DNA from: Bog-756 sp963769765 | GTDB lineage: Bacteria > Actinomycetota > Acidimicrobiia > Acidimicrobiales > RAAP-2 | Reading direction: 5' to 3' | Assembly (NCBI GenBank): GCA_963769765.1 | Contig: CAVYNA010000003.1 | Coordinates: 124,001 to 188,000, forward strand | DNA: 64,000 nucleotides | Shown here: piece after piece, positions 8,035-16,398 of the stretch | Layout: every line of letters starts with the position of its first letter | Position numbering within the stretch: position 1 is the stretch's first letter | Notes under the pieces: model-generated | What the model was told of the DNA's origin: nothing | The model's input: the letters and a program-made list of their open reading frames with translations, nothing else | Databases searched by the model: none | Position numbers and translations under genes: made by a program

Positions 8035-9123
8035 TCAGACCGCCGGAACCCGCTCGCCGTCCACGACGGTGCCCGACGCGGTGACCGCGCCCGCACCGAT
8101 CACCGACACCGGTTGGATGATGCACCGCTGCCCGATGATCGCCCCCGGTCCCACGATCGACCCGTCGACACTGGCCTTCGACGCGATCCGCGCCCCGGCG
8201 AGGAGCACCGACGAGGTCACTGTCGCGCCGTCCTCGACCACCGCGCCCGCGCCGACCACCGAGTCCTCGACGACCGCACCCTCGAGGACGGTTGCCCCGG
8301 CGCCGACGAGCGACCGCTCGAGCGATCCGGGCGCGACGTCGACCGAGTCGATCCGCCACGAGCCCGGGCCGATCGACGGGTCGAGGACCGCGCCCGGTGC
8401 AGGCGGACCGTCGCGCCGGCCCGAGAGCAGGTCGCGGTGGGCACGCAGGTACGCGTCGGGCGTGCCGGTGTCGAGCCAGTAGGCGTCCGAAGCAAGTGCG
8501 AAGAGCGTGCGGTCGTCGACCATCGAAGGGAACGTCTCGCGTTCGATCGAGACGCGGGTGCCCTTCGGGATCCGCTCGAGCACCGACGGCTCGAGCACGT
8601 AGATACCGGCGTTGATCAGGTTGGTCGGTGCTTCCTCTCGCGGCGGCTTCTCGATGAAGGCGGTGACCGCGCCGTGCTCGTCGGTCGGCACCACCCCGAA
8701 GCTGCTCGGATCCTCGACCGGGGTGAGGCCGATGGTCGCCTCCGCGCCCCGGTCGCGGTGGAACGTGATGAGTGCGGTGATGTCGCAGTCCGTGAGCACG
8801 TCACCGTTGAGGACGACGAAGGTCTCGTCGATCGAGCCCCAGTCGGCCGCGAACCGGATGGCGCCCGCCGTGTCCAGCGGATCTGGCTCGACCGCGTAGG
8901 ACGACCGCACGCCCGCGATCACGCTGCCCGGGTAGGCGTTGATGAACGCGTCCGGCCGGTAGCCGAGCGAGAGTACTGCGTCTTCGATCCCGTGGCTCGC
9001 GAGATGACCGAGGACGCGCTCGATCATCGGCTGTTCGACGATCGGGAGCATCTGCTTCGGGGTGGTGAGGGTGAGCGGACGGAGGCGGGTCCCCTCGCCC
9101 CCGACGAGGACCAACGCCCTCAC
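8035..9123 (-). CDS. Sugar-1-phosphate nucleotidyltransferase (mannose-1-phosphate guanylyltransferase-like)
   Basis: A 362-residue nucleotidyltransferase. The signature LVGGEGTRLRPLT at residues 7-19, the PKQMLPI activation loop, NGDVLTD (metal-binding Asp), and a C-terminal left-handed beta-helix of hexapeptide repeats from about residue 265 (GAGAVVEDGA and similar) are all visible. The layout matches actinobacterial ManB/ManC (GDP-mannose) and RmlA-like (dTDP-glucose) enzymes. Position next to fbiAB and a WbbL-like gene, as in mycobacteria where this slot holds the GDP-mannose enzyme, favours mannose-1-phosphate. The nucleotide cannot be settled from sequence. It overlaps the upstream gene by 4 nt. 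Confidence 0.85.
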   Translation of the reverse strand: MRALVLVGGEGTRLRPLTLTTPKQMLPIVEQPMIERVLGHLASHGIEDAVLSLGYRPDAFINAYPGSVIAGVRSSYAVEPDPLDTAGAIRFAADWGSIDETFVVLNGDVLTDCDITALITFHRDRGAEATIGLTPVEDPSSFGVVPTDEHGAVTAFIEKPPREEAPTNLINAGIYVLEPSVLERIPKGTRVSIERETFPSMVDDRTLFALASDAYWLDTGTPDAYLRAHRDLLSGRRDGPPAPGAVLDPSIGPGSWRIDSVDVAPGSLERSLVGAGATVLEGAVVEDSVVGAGAVVEDGATVTSSVLLAGARIASKASVDGSIVGPGAIIGQRCIIQPVSVIGAGAVTASGTVVDGERVPAV

Positions 9124-9911
9124 TTGGCGGATCCGCTTGGCGTGGTCGTCGTGGAGAGGGCCGGCACCGTCGTCGTGGGGGAGAGCACCGGCAGGGTGGT
9201 CGTGGTCGGGGCGGCCTGCTTGTTCTGGTTCCCTGCGGCCTGCGCCACGAGCTGGAGCAGCGAGGTGACGGTCTGGGCAGGGGGCTTCGGAACCGTGTCC
9301 GCCACCGGGACGAACGCCATGGTGATCATCTGGGCGTTGGCGAGGCGGAGGTCTTGGGGCGCTCCGCTCGTCTCGGTCCCCTTCCCCTTCGCCTCGGGGT
9401 TGGGCCAGCTGACCACGATCACCACGCCCGGCTTGCCCGCGTCAGGCGACCCCTTGGGGCAGAGCTCGTTGTTGGTGAGCGGAGCCTTGCCCGGCACCTG
9501 GAGCGAGGAGGACGAGAGGGAGAGCCCCGGATACTCGCTCACGAACTTCCCGAGTGTCGCGTTCTGCCCCGTCTCCGAGCTGTTCTTCGGCGCGATCGAG
9601 ATGACACCCGTTCCCGTCGCCGTGAGGCCGGTCTTCGTGCTGGCCGGACTGGCCTGCAGGCTCGGCTGCATCGTCCCGCAGAGATCGATCCCGAGCCCGG
9701 CGTACCACTGGGTCGACGTGGTCGGCTGCCCTGCCGACGAGGAGCTCGGGTGGGTGCGCTCGTACCGGCTGTACCCGATGAGCAACAGGCCGAGGACGCA
9801 GATCACGACCAGGCTCGCGTACCAGTTCAACGGCGCTTGACCGCGGTAGGTCCGCCCGCCACCGGTGGTCGCGGCGCGCTGCACCCATCTGCCCGTCTGA
9901 TTGCTCGCCAT
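9120..9911 (-). CDS. Single-pass membrane protein with Thr/Pro-rich tail, unknown function
   Basis: A 263-residue protein with a short Arg-rich cytoplasmic head, one membrane helix at about residues 31-48 (ASLVVICVLGLLLIGYS), and an extracytoplasmic part. That part has a folded stretch to about residue 225 with two conserved-looking Cys (LCGTMQ and LCPKGS), then a tail dominated by Thr, Pro and Ser. I recognise no family. It lies between a nucleotidyltransferase and a glycosyltransferase and overlaps the former by 4 nt, so an envelope-assembly role is likely from context only. A TAGGGT element 11 nt upstream of the ATG could give a 4-5 nt leader. Confidence 0.75.
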   Translation of the reverse strand: MASNQTGRWVQRAATTGGGRTYRGQAPLNWYASLVVICVLGLLLIGYSRYERTHPSSSSAGQPTTSTQWYAGLGIDLCGTMQPSLQASPASTKTGLTATGTGVISIAPKNSSETGQNATLGKFVSEYPGLSLSSSSLQVPGKAPLTNNELCPKGSPDAGKPGVVIVVSWPNPEAKGKGTETSGAPQDLRLANAQMITMAFVPVADTVPKPPAQTVTSLLQLVAQAAGNQNKQAAPTTTTLPVLSPTTTVPALSTTTTPSGSAK

Positions 9912-9925
9912 GATCGGTCGACACC

Positions 9926-10891
9926 CTACAGCCTGGGATCCGGGGCCTCGGCCGCGCGGCGGGGTGCATGGATTGCCCGGTGGAGGCACGCCAGGCAGGC
10001 TCTCGTCGCGATCCCGACGGCGACCAGGGGGAGCAGGAGCCGCCTCCATCCGGCCGTCGAGCGCCCGGCGAAACGGAGGAGCGACCGGTGGTGCTCGGCG
10101 ATCATCCGGTAGGGGTGCCGGTCGGTGGAGACACCCTGGACGTGGGTGACCACTGCCCCGGGCACGAAGCGGACCGTCCAACCGAGGCGGCCGAGCCGCC
10201 AGCACAGGTCGACGTCCTCCACGTACATGAAGTACGCCTCGTCGAACCCACCGACCTCCTCGAAGGCGGTGCGCCGGACTGCGAAGCACGCACCCGAGAC
10301 CCAGTCGGCCTCGCGCGACGCACCCGCGCCGTCACCCGGATCCCGCTGGTGGTAGGCGCGGGTGAACCGGTTGTCCGGCGCGAAGATCCCGAGCACGGCA
10401 TGTCCGGCAGCGTCGGTCAGCGAGGGGAACTGCCGTGCCGAGGGATAGGGCTCCCCGGTCGAGGTGCGCACGAGCGGCCCGGCAACGGCACACCTCCCGT
10501 CCCCGGAGAGGGCGTCCGCGAGCGTGGCGAGCGTCCCGGGGTGGACGACGAGGTCGGGATTGCAGACCACCACGACCGGAGCGGTCGTGGCGGCCACGCC
10601 GCGGTTGGCTGCGGCGCCGTACCCGAGGTTGCGCCCGCTCGTGAGCACCGTGACCTCGCGGACCGTCGCGCGCAGCCGATCGAGGGAACCGTCGGTCGAG
10701 CCGTTGTCGACGACGACCAGCTCGCTCGCACCATCCGCGACAAGGCATTCGGCACATGCCGTGAGTGCCGGACCCGCCTCGTAGGTGACGATCACCGCCG
10801 CGACCGGCAGGGGACGGCCCCCGCCACCAGCCACATCGTCGCGGTCCCGATCCGCGCCGCCGGCCGTCAACCCGCCGGCGCGGGTGCTCAC
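9926..10891 (-). CDS. wbbL: Glycosyltransferase family 2, WbbL-like rhamnosyltransferase
   Basis: A 321-residue GT2 enzyme. It has AAVIVTYEAGPALTAC, VVVDNGSTDGSLDRL, GRNLGYGAAANRGV, the metal-site CNPDLVV (DXD-like), and VEDVDLCWRLGRLGW, which is characteristic of the WbbL/RfbF rhamnosyltransferase group. In mycobacteria WbbL transfers rhamnose from dTDP-rhamnose onto GlcNAc-diphospho-decaprenol, starting the arabinogalactan linker. Here rmlB and rmlD lie 4-6 kb upstream on the same strand, which agrees. The Gly/Asp-rich first 25 residues are probably disordered. It overlaps the upstream GT2 gene by 4 nt. Confidence 0.75.
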   Translation of the reverse strand: MSTRAGGLTAGGADRDRDDVAGGGGRPLPVAAVIVTYEAGPALTACAECLVADGASELVVVDNGSTDGSLDRLRATVREVTVLTSGRNLGYGAAANRGVAATTAPVVVVCNPDLVVHPGTLATLADALSGDGRCAVAGPLVRTSTGEPYPSARQFPSLTDAAGHAVLGIFAPDNRFTRAYHQRDPGDGAGASREADWVSGACFAVRRTAFEEVGGFDEAYFMYVEDVDLCWRLGRLGWTVRFVPGAVVTHVQGVSTDRHPYRMIAEHHRSLLRFAGRSTAGWRRLLLPLVAVGIATRACLACLHRAIHAPRRAAEAPDPRL

Positions 10892-11640
10892 CCGTCGATC
10901 CGGGTGAAGCGGTACCGGATCAGCGCTCGCAGCGCCTCGAACCCGTCGCGCCAGGTGATCTTCTTGCCCTCGGTCATCTCGCGGCCGGCATAGGAGATCG
11001 GGACTTCGTAGATGCGCTCGCCACGCCGGAGGATCTTGGCGGTGATCTCCGGTTCGAAGTCGAACCGGTCCGATTGGATGGTGATGCCCTCGAGGACCCG
11101 ACGGTCGAAGAGCTTGTAGCAGGTCTCCATGTCCGAGAGGGTCGACGAGTACAGGATGTTGGTGACGAGGGAGAGGAAGCGGTTGCCGATCCAGTGCAAC
11201 GGCAGCATGTTCTTCCGCTCACCCGTGAACCGGCTGCCGTAGACGACCCGGGCCTTGCCGCGGAGCATCGGATCGAGCAGCTTCGGCCAGTCCTGCGGGT
11301 CGTACTCGAGGTCGGCGTCCTGCACCAGAACCAGGTCGCCCCGGAAGCTCTCCATCCCCGTCCGGATGGCGGCGCCCTTGCCGCGGTTCGCGCGGTGCGT
11401 CAGGATCCGGACGGTCGAGTCACCGAGTGCGGCCAGCACCTTGTCGGTGCCGTCCGACGACCCGTCGTCGACCACGATCACCTCGATGTCGACCGGCAGC
11501 TCGACGGCCCGGATGCGGCGGATCACCTCGGCAACCGTCGTGCGCTCGTTGTAGACGGGAACGATCACTGACAACAGCTGATAGTGGTGGCGGTCGGCAT
11601 CCCACCCGTCAGCCTCACCCGACAGTTCCACATCAGCCAT
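10888..11640 (-). CDS. Polyprenyl-phosphate sugar synthase-like GT2
   Basis: A 250-residue GT2 enzyme of the dolichol/polyprenyl-phosphate mannose or glucose synthase type: SVIVPVYNERTTVAEV, VVDDGSSDGTDKVL, the DXD motif in VQDADLEYDPQDW, and YGSRFTGERKN. It lacks the C-terminal membrane helices seen in some family members, so it would be a peripheral enzyme working at the inner face of the membrane. A GAGGAG site lies 9 nt before the ATG at 11640. The product, a lipid-linked sugar, would feed extracytoplasmic glycosyltransferases. Mannose or glucose cannot be distinguished. Confidence 0.85.
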   Translation of the reverse strand: MADVELSGEADGWDADRHHYQLLSVIVPVYNERTTVAEVIRRIRAVELPVDIEVIVVDDGSSDGTDKVLAALGDSTVRILTHRANRGKGAAIRTGMESFRGDLVLVQDADLEYDPQDWPKLLDPMLRGKARVVYGSRFTGERKNMLPLHWIGNRFLSLVTNILYSSTLSDMETCYKLFDRRVLEGITIQSDRFDFEPEITAKILRRGERIYEVPISYAGREMTEGKKITWRDGFEALRALIRYRFTRIDG

Positions 11641-11768
11641 CGGACCGTGCTCCTCGATGTCCCGTCACGCCCCGCAGGTCGGGGTCGACCCACTCTCTAG
11701 CACCGTTGCCGGACCCGTCCCGTCCCGTGCCGCTCCGGTCGGGACCGGCGCGAGCCGGCAGCTCGTGG

Positions 11769-12749
11769 TCACGCTCGTTCGACGTCTGTCGCCGGAGCGG
11801 TCGGCGCCGGGAGACCTGCGTCCGCGGCGAGGTAGGCGGCGGTGCGCGCCAGTCCTTCGGTCAGCGGGGTGGTCGGCTCCCACCCGAGCTGCTCGCGGGC
11901 GATCGTGATGTCCGGCCTCCGGCGCGTCGGGTCGTCGACCGGGAGGGGCAGGTGCTCGATGCCCGAGGTCGAGCCGAACAGTGCGATCACCGTCTCGGCG
12001 AGCTCGCGCACGGTGTACTCGTCCGGGTTGCCGATGTTGACCGGTCCGGTGAGTGCCGAGTCGTAGAGGGCGAGCAGACCTCGCACCTCGTCGTCGACGT
12101 AGCAGAGGCTCCGCGTCTGGCTGCCGTCTCCGTAGACGGTCAGTGGCTCGCCGCACATCGCCTGCAGCAGGAAGTTCGAAACCACCCGCCCGTCGTCGGG
12201 TCGCAACCGGGGGCCGTACGTATTGAAGATCCTCGCGATGCCGACGTCGGTCCCCTCGGACCGGTGGTGCGCCATGGACAGCGCCTCGGCGAACCGCTTG
12301 GCCTCGTCATAGACGCTCCGCGGTCCGACCGGATTCACGTGTCCCCAGTAGGACTCGGCCTGCGGGTGCTCCTCGGGGTCACCGTAGACCTCGCTGGTCG
12401 AGGCGAGCACGAATCGCGCCCCGTGCCGGTGCGCGAGCTCGAGCCCCCGTCGGGTTCCTTCACTGCCGACCGCCAACGTCTCGAGCGGGCGGGCGAGGTA
12501 GTCCGGGGGCGAGGCGGGGCTGGCCAGGTTGAAGACGCCGCTCACCGCGCCCTCGACCGGCAGCGCCACCGTGACATCTGCCTCGACCAACTCGAAGCGG
12601 GACCCGCCGAGCAGGTGGGCCACGTTGGCGGGCCGACCGGTCGAGAAGTCGTCGACGCAGACGATGTCGTCTCCCCGGGCGAGCAGCTGGTCGCAGAGGT
12701 GGGACCCCAGGAAGCCGGCACCGCCGAGGACCACCACCCGGCCGCTCAC
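11769..12749 (-). CDS. UDP-glucuronate decarboxylase (UDP-xylose synthase)-like SDR
   Basis: A 326-residue extended SDR with VVLGGAGFLGSHLCDQLL, DDFSTGRPAN, the catalytic YDEAKRFAE, and NTYGPRLRPDDGRVVSNF, the hallmark of UDP-xylose synthases. The family converts UDP-glucuronate to UDP-xylose. The enzyme encoded next door, UDP-glucose 6-dehydrogenase, makes UDP-glucuronate, so the two form a clear two-step route from UDP-glucose. The GTG start at 12749 overlaps the stop of that gene by 4 nt (GTGA), so they are coupled. A pentose-containing polysaccharide is the inference. Confidence 0.88.
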   Translation of the reverse strand: MSGRVVVLGGAGFLGSHLCDQLLARGDDIVCVDDFSTGRPANVAHLLGGSRFELVEADVTVALPVEGAVSGVFNLASPASPPDYLARPLETLAVGSEGTRRGLELAHRHGARFVLASTSEVYGDPEEHPQAESYWGHVNPVGPRSVYDEAKRFAEALSMAHHRSEGTDVGIARIFNTYGPRLRPDDGRVVSNFLLQAMCGEPLTVYGDGSQTRSLCYVDDEVRGLLALYDSALTGPVNIGNPDEYTVRELAETVIALFGSTSGIEHLPLPVDDPTRRRPDITIAREQLGWEPTTPLTEGLARTAAYLAADAGLPAPTAPATDVERA

Positions 12750-14278
12750 CGGCGGCCGATCCCGGTGTACTCGAAGCCGATCCGGCGGAGCTGGGCCGGG
12801 TCGAGCAGGTTCCGCGCGTCGACCACCACCGGGGACGCCATCCTCGCCTTCACCTCGGCGAAGTCGAGCCAGCGGAACTCGTCCCACTCGGTGAGCACGA
12901 CGAGCACCTGCGCGCCGTCGCACGCCGCGTACGCGTCCGGAAAGGCGAGCAGTGATCCCGTCGACGGTGGCACCCGGCCGTCGGTCGAGAAGCCCGGAAG
13001 TCCGACGACCGGGGCGGACTTCTCGGCATCGGCCACTGCGACGGTCGGCTCGAACGCCTGGACGGTCGCGCCGCCCTCGACCAGCCGGTGGAGGATCTCG
13101 ACGGCGGGCGAGTTGCGCAGGTCGTCGGTACCGGCCTTGAAGGCGAGGCCCCACGCGGCCACGATCGCCCCGGCGAACTCGCCGTCGCCCGGAGCGCGAT
13201 CCGATGGCTCCACGGCGGCGCTGACCTTGGCCACCACCCGTTCGAACTGCTCGTCGTTGGTGACGATCGCTCCACGGAGGAAGGAGAAGTCGTAGCCGGC
13301 CTGCTCACCGATGCGCACGAGCGCGCGGGTGTCCTTCGGGAGGCAGCTGCCGCCCCATCCCGGACCGGGGCGCAGGTACTCGAAGCCGATGCGCCGGTCG
13401 TACCCGAGCCCGAGGATCACGTCGCGTACGTCGGCACCCACGGCCTCGCACAGGCCCGCGACCGAGTTGATGAAGCTGAGCTTGGTGGCGAGGAACGCGT
13501 TCGCCGCGTACTTGATGGTCTCAGCGGTGGCCGCGTCCGTGATGAGGAGCGGGGCGTGCGTGGCCGCGAACAGCTCGCCGACACGGGCTGCGGCGGCCTG
13601 GTCGTCGGCTCCGACGACGATCCGCTCGGGGTGGAGGCTGTCCCCGACCGCGGTCCCCTCGCGGAGGAACTCCGGGTTCGAGACGACGGTCACGTCATGG
13701 CGCCCGAGCACCCGCTCGACGACCAGCGTCGACCCCACGGGCACGGTCGACTTGTTGACGATGACCGTTCCGGGTTCGAGAAGGGGTGCGATCTCCGTTG
13801 CGACCGCCTCGACGAAGCTGAGGTCGGCGGAGCCATCGTCAGCTTGTGGGGTCGGCACGCAGAGGAACACGAACTCGGCTCCCGCGACCGCAGCGCTCGC
13901 CCCGAGGACGAAGTGGAGTCGACCGGCTGCCTGGCCCTCGCGGACGAGCTCTTCGAGGTGGTCCTCGACGATCGGCACCTTGCCCTCTTCGAGCAGTGCG
14001 ATCTTCGACGGGTCGGCGTCGCCGCAGACGACCCGGTGCCCGAGGTGGGCGAGGGTCGCGGCAGTGGGGAGGCCCACGTACCCGACGCCGATGACCGCCA
14101 CCGACCGCCCGCGACCGGACGGGGCGACCTGACCCGCGACCGACTGCTCCGGTCGACCGGCTGTTCGACCCGGCGCGCCGCCAGCCGGCGTACCCGGCCA
14201 ACGGGACGTCACGTCCGTCCGCTCCACTGCTGTCCGGCCCCGTTCATCACTGCTCCCGTCGATCGGCTGTCTGTCCAT
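12746..14278 (-). CDS. ugd: UDP-glucose 6-dehydrogenase
   Basis: A 510-residue UDP-glucose/GDP-mannose dehydrogenase. The Rossmann motif VIGVGYVGLPTAATL begins near residue 62, followed by FLCVPTPQ, NKSTVPVGST, NPEFLREGTAV, and the catalytic cysteine in GPGWGGSCLPKD. It oxidises UDP-glucose twice to UDP-glucuronate with NAD. Residues 1-60 are Gly/Arg/Pro-rich and not part of the fold, so the true start may be internal; the ATG at 14278 does have a GGGGA site 9 nt upstream. The next gene, a UDP-xylose-synthase-like decarboxylase, is positioned to use the product. GDP-mannose dehydrogenase is the main alternative and is less likely beside that decarboxylase. Confidence 0.9.
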   Translation of the reverse strand: MDRQPIDGSSDERGRTAVERTDVTSRWPGTPAGGAPGRTAGRPEQSVAGQVAPSGRGRSVAVIGVGYVGLPTAATLAHLGHRVVCGDADPSKIALLEEGKVPIVEDHLEELVREGQAAGRLHFVLGASAAVAGAEFVFLCVPTPQADDGSADLSFVEAVATEIAPLLEPGTVIVNKSTVPVGSTLVVERVLGRHDVTVVSNPEFLREGTAVGDSLHPERIVVGADDQAAAARVGELFAATHAPLLITDAATAETIKYAANAFLATKLSFINSVAGLCEAVGADVRDVILGLGYDRRIGFEYLRPGPGWGGSCLPKDTRALVRIGEQAGYDFSFLRGAIVTNDEQFERVVAKVSAAVEPSDRAPGDGEFAGAIVAAWGLAFKAGTDDLRNSPAVEILHRLVEGGATVQAFEPTVAVADAEKSAPVVGLPGFSTDGRVPPSTGSLLAFPDAYAACDGAQVLVVLTEWDEFRWLDFAEVKARMASPVVVDARNLLDPAQLRRIGFEYTGIGRR

Positions 14279-14374
14279 GTTCGCCGGTCCCCGCTCCCGG
14301 CGGCCACTCCGCCGGCCCGGACGTCCCGCGCCCGCGCCTCCGACAGCTCCGGGGGCACGCCCGCCCGGGACCGG

Positions 14375-15319
14375 TCAGCCAGTCGGTTCGAGCGCCCGCA
14401 CCAAGCGCCCGAGCGAGTCTTGCCAGTCCGGCAGGCAGGGGAGACCGGAGAGCCGGAGCGCGGCGTTGTCGAGTCGTGAATTCGCTGGTCGTGGTGCCGC
14501 CCGTGGCGGGTCGAGGTCCGAGGTGGCGATCGGCTCCACGATCGACGGGTCGAGCCCGGCGGCCACCAGGGTGGCCTGCGCGAACGCGAACCATGTCGTC
14601 TCCCCCTGGTTGGTCACGTGGAAGGTCCCCGGCCGCCGGTCCATCGCGAGCCGCACCACCGCTCGGGCGAGGTCGGCGGTGAACGTCGGGCACCCCTTCT
14701 GGTCGTCGACGAAACGGAGCGGCCCCTCGGGTGAAGCACCTGCGAGGCGGAGGACCGTCTTGACCATGTTGGCTCCGTGGGCGCCGCTCACCCACGCCGT
14801 GCGCACGATGGTCGCGGTGGGACCCGCGACGGACCGGACCTCGAGCTCGCCGCCGAGCTTGCTCCGCCCGTAGACGGAGCGGGGGTTCGGCGAGTCCCAC
14901 TCGTGATACGGACGGTCGAGCGTGCCGTCGAAGACGTAGTCGGTGGACACGTAGAGGAGGTGCGCGCCGACCTCCGTCGCAGCCTCGGCGACGTTGCGCG
15001 TCCCGAGGGCGTTCACCGCGTAGGCGGTGTCCGGGTCGGACTCGCACGCGTCGACCGCGGTGTAGGCACCGCCGTGCAACACGATCTCGGGACGGAACCG
15101 GTCGACCACCTCGCGGACGGCCGTTCGCTCGCGGAGGTCCAACGTGTCGATGTCGGTCGAGAGCACCTCGAATGCGTCATCCCCGACCGGCGAGAGGATG
15201 TCGCGCCGGCCCCCGACCACCGTGTCGCCGACCGGGACGCCCCCGGCGAGCACGTCCCGGAGGTCCCGTCCGAGCTGGCCTTCTCCGCCGGTGACGAGGA
15301 CGCGGCGTGGTCGGCTCAC
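14375..15319 (-). CDS. rmlD: dTDP-4-dehydrorhamnose reductase
   Basis: A 314-residue RmlD. It shows VTGGEGQLGRDL, the family motif GGAYTAVDACESDPDTAYAV, STDYVFDG, catalytic YGRSK and VRTAWVSG. It performs the last step of dTDP-L-rhamnose synthesis, NADPH-dependent reduction of dTDP-4-dehydrorhamnose. It overlaps rmlB by 4 nt and is coupled to it. RmlA and RmlC are not seen in the window unless the nucleotidyltransferase near 8.5 kb serves as RmlA. An insertion of about 20 residues between the Rossmann loop and the next strand (VGDTVVGGRRDILSPVGDD) is longer than usual. Confidence 0.93.
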   Translation of the reverse strand: MSRPRRVLVTGGEGQLGRDLRDVLAGGVPVGDTVVGGRRDILSPVGDDAFEVLSTDIDTLDLRERTAVREVVDRFRPEIVLHGGAYTAVDACESDPDTAYAVNALGTRNVAEAATEVGAHLLYVSTDYVFDGTLDRPYHEWDSPNPRSVYGRSKLGGELEVRSVAGPTATIVRTAWVSGAHGANMVKTVLRLAGASPEGPLRFVDDQKGCPTFTADLARAVVRLAMDRRPGTFHVTNQGETTWFAFAQATLVAAGLDPSIVEPIATSDLDPPRAAPRPANSRLDNAALRLSGLPCLPDWQDSLGRLVRALEPTG

Positions 15320-16386
15320 GAGCCCTTCGCAGTGCTGGCGTCAGTGCCGTCGTCGGACCCGGAACGTCCCGGAGCACCCCCGACCTCCTGGGTCCAGGAC
15401 CCCTCGACCACGGGTGCCCGGTCGCGGAGGGGCTCCCACCAGCTCCGGTGGTCTGCGTACCACTGGACCGTCGCTGCGAGGCCGCTTTCGAACGGGACGG
15501 TCGGCTCCCAGCCGAGCAGCCGCCGGATCTTCGAGGAGTCGAGCAGGTACCGGCGGTCGTGGCTCGGCCGGTCGGGGACGATCTCCTTCAGGGTGTGGGG
15601 CCTGCCGGTCGCGTCGAGGACAGCGTCCGCGATCTCCTCGATGCTGGCTTCGATCCCGCTGCCCACGTTGTAGGTCTCACCGACCTCGCCGTGTTGGAGG
15701 ACGAGCTCGATGGCCCTGCAGTGGTCGTCGACGTGCAGCCACTCGCGCCGGTTCTGGGTCGAGGCGTAGAGCGGCAGCGGCAGGTCGTCGAGGGCCTTCG
15801 CGGTGAAGAGCGGGATCACCTTCTCGGGGAATTGGTACGGCCCGTAGTTGTTGCAGCAATTGGTGATCGTTGCCGGCAGCCCGAAGGTCTCGACATAGGC
15901 GCGGACCGCGTGGTCGGCGCCGGCCTTCGACGCGTTGTACGGGGTGCGGGGCCGGTACGGGGTCTCCTCGGTGAACCGCTCGTTCGAGTCGAGGGACAGG
16001 TCGCCGTAGACCTCGCAGGTCGAGATGTGGTGGAACCGGCTGACCCCGTGACGGCGCGCCCCCTCGGCGAGCGTCTGGGTGCCGAGCACGTTTGTCCTGA
16101 AGAAACGGGTGGGATCGAGGATTGCGAGGCTGTTGTGTGACTCTGCGGCGAAGTTCACGATCACATCGATCTGGTGGGTGGCGAGCGTCTTGGCGACGGT
16201 CTCGAGGTCCCCGATGTCGCCCTCGACGAAGGCGATCCGGTCTTCCACGTCGGCGAGGTTCGGCCGGTTGCCTGCGTAGGTGAGGACGTCGAAGACGACG
16301 ACGCCGTCGTCGGGGTGCCGGTCGACCCAGTAGCGCACGAAATTGGAGCCGATGAACCCGGCTCCGCCGGTCACGAGGAGCTGCAT
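15316..16386 (-). CDS. rmlB: dTDP-glucose 4,6-dehydratase
   Basis: A 356-residue RmlB with VTGGAGFIGSNFVRYW, NFAAESHNSLAI, STCEVYGDL, catalytic YNASKAGADH, NCCNNYGPYQFPEKVIPLF and DDHCRAIELVL, all diagnostic. It makes dTDP-4-dehydro-6-deoxyglucose, the precursor of rhamnose. Family members usually have ESHVDRSI where this has ESHNSLAI, a noticeable local change near the substrate pocket. The last 25 residues are a Ser/Asp-rich tail. It is the first gene of the rmlB-rmlD unit. TAACAT lies 9 nt upstream of the ATG and would give a near-leaderless transcript. Confidence 0.92.
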   Translation of the reverse strand: MQLLVTGGAGFIGSNFVRYWVDRHPDDGVVVFDVLTYAGNRPNLADVEDRIAFVEGDIGDLETVAKTLATHQIDVIVNFAAESHNSLAILDPTRFFRTNVLGTQTLAEGARRHGVSRFHHISTCEVYGDLSLDSNERFTEETPYRPRTPYNASKAGADHAVRAYVETFGLPATITNCCNNYGPYQFPEKVIPLFTAKALDDLPLPLYASTQNRREWLHVDDHCRAIELVLQHGEVGETYNVGSGIEASIEEIADAVLDATGRPHTLKEIVPDRPSHDRRYLLDSSKIRRLLGWEPTVPFESGLAATVQWYADHRSWWEPLRDRAPVVEGSWTQEVGGAPGRSGSDDGTDASTAKGS

Positions 16387-16398
16387 GATGGTGCGATG

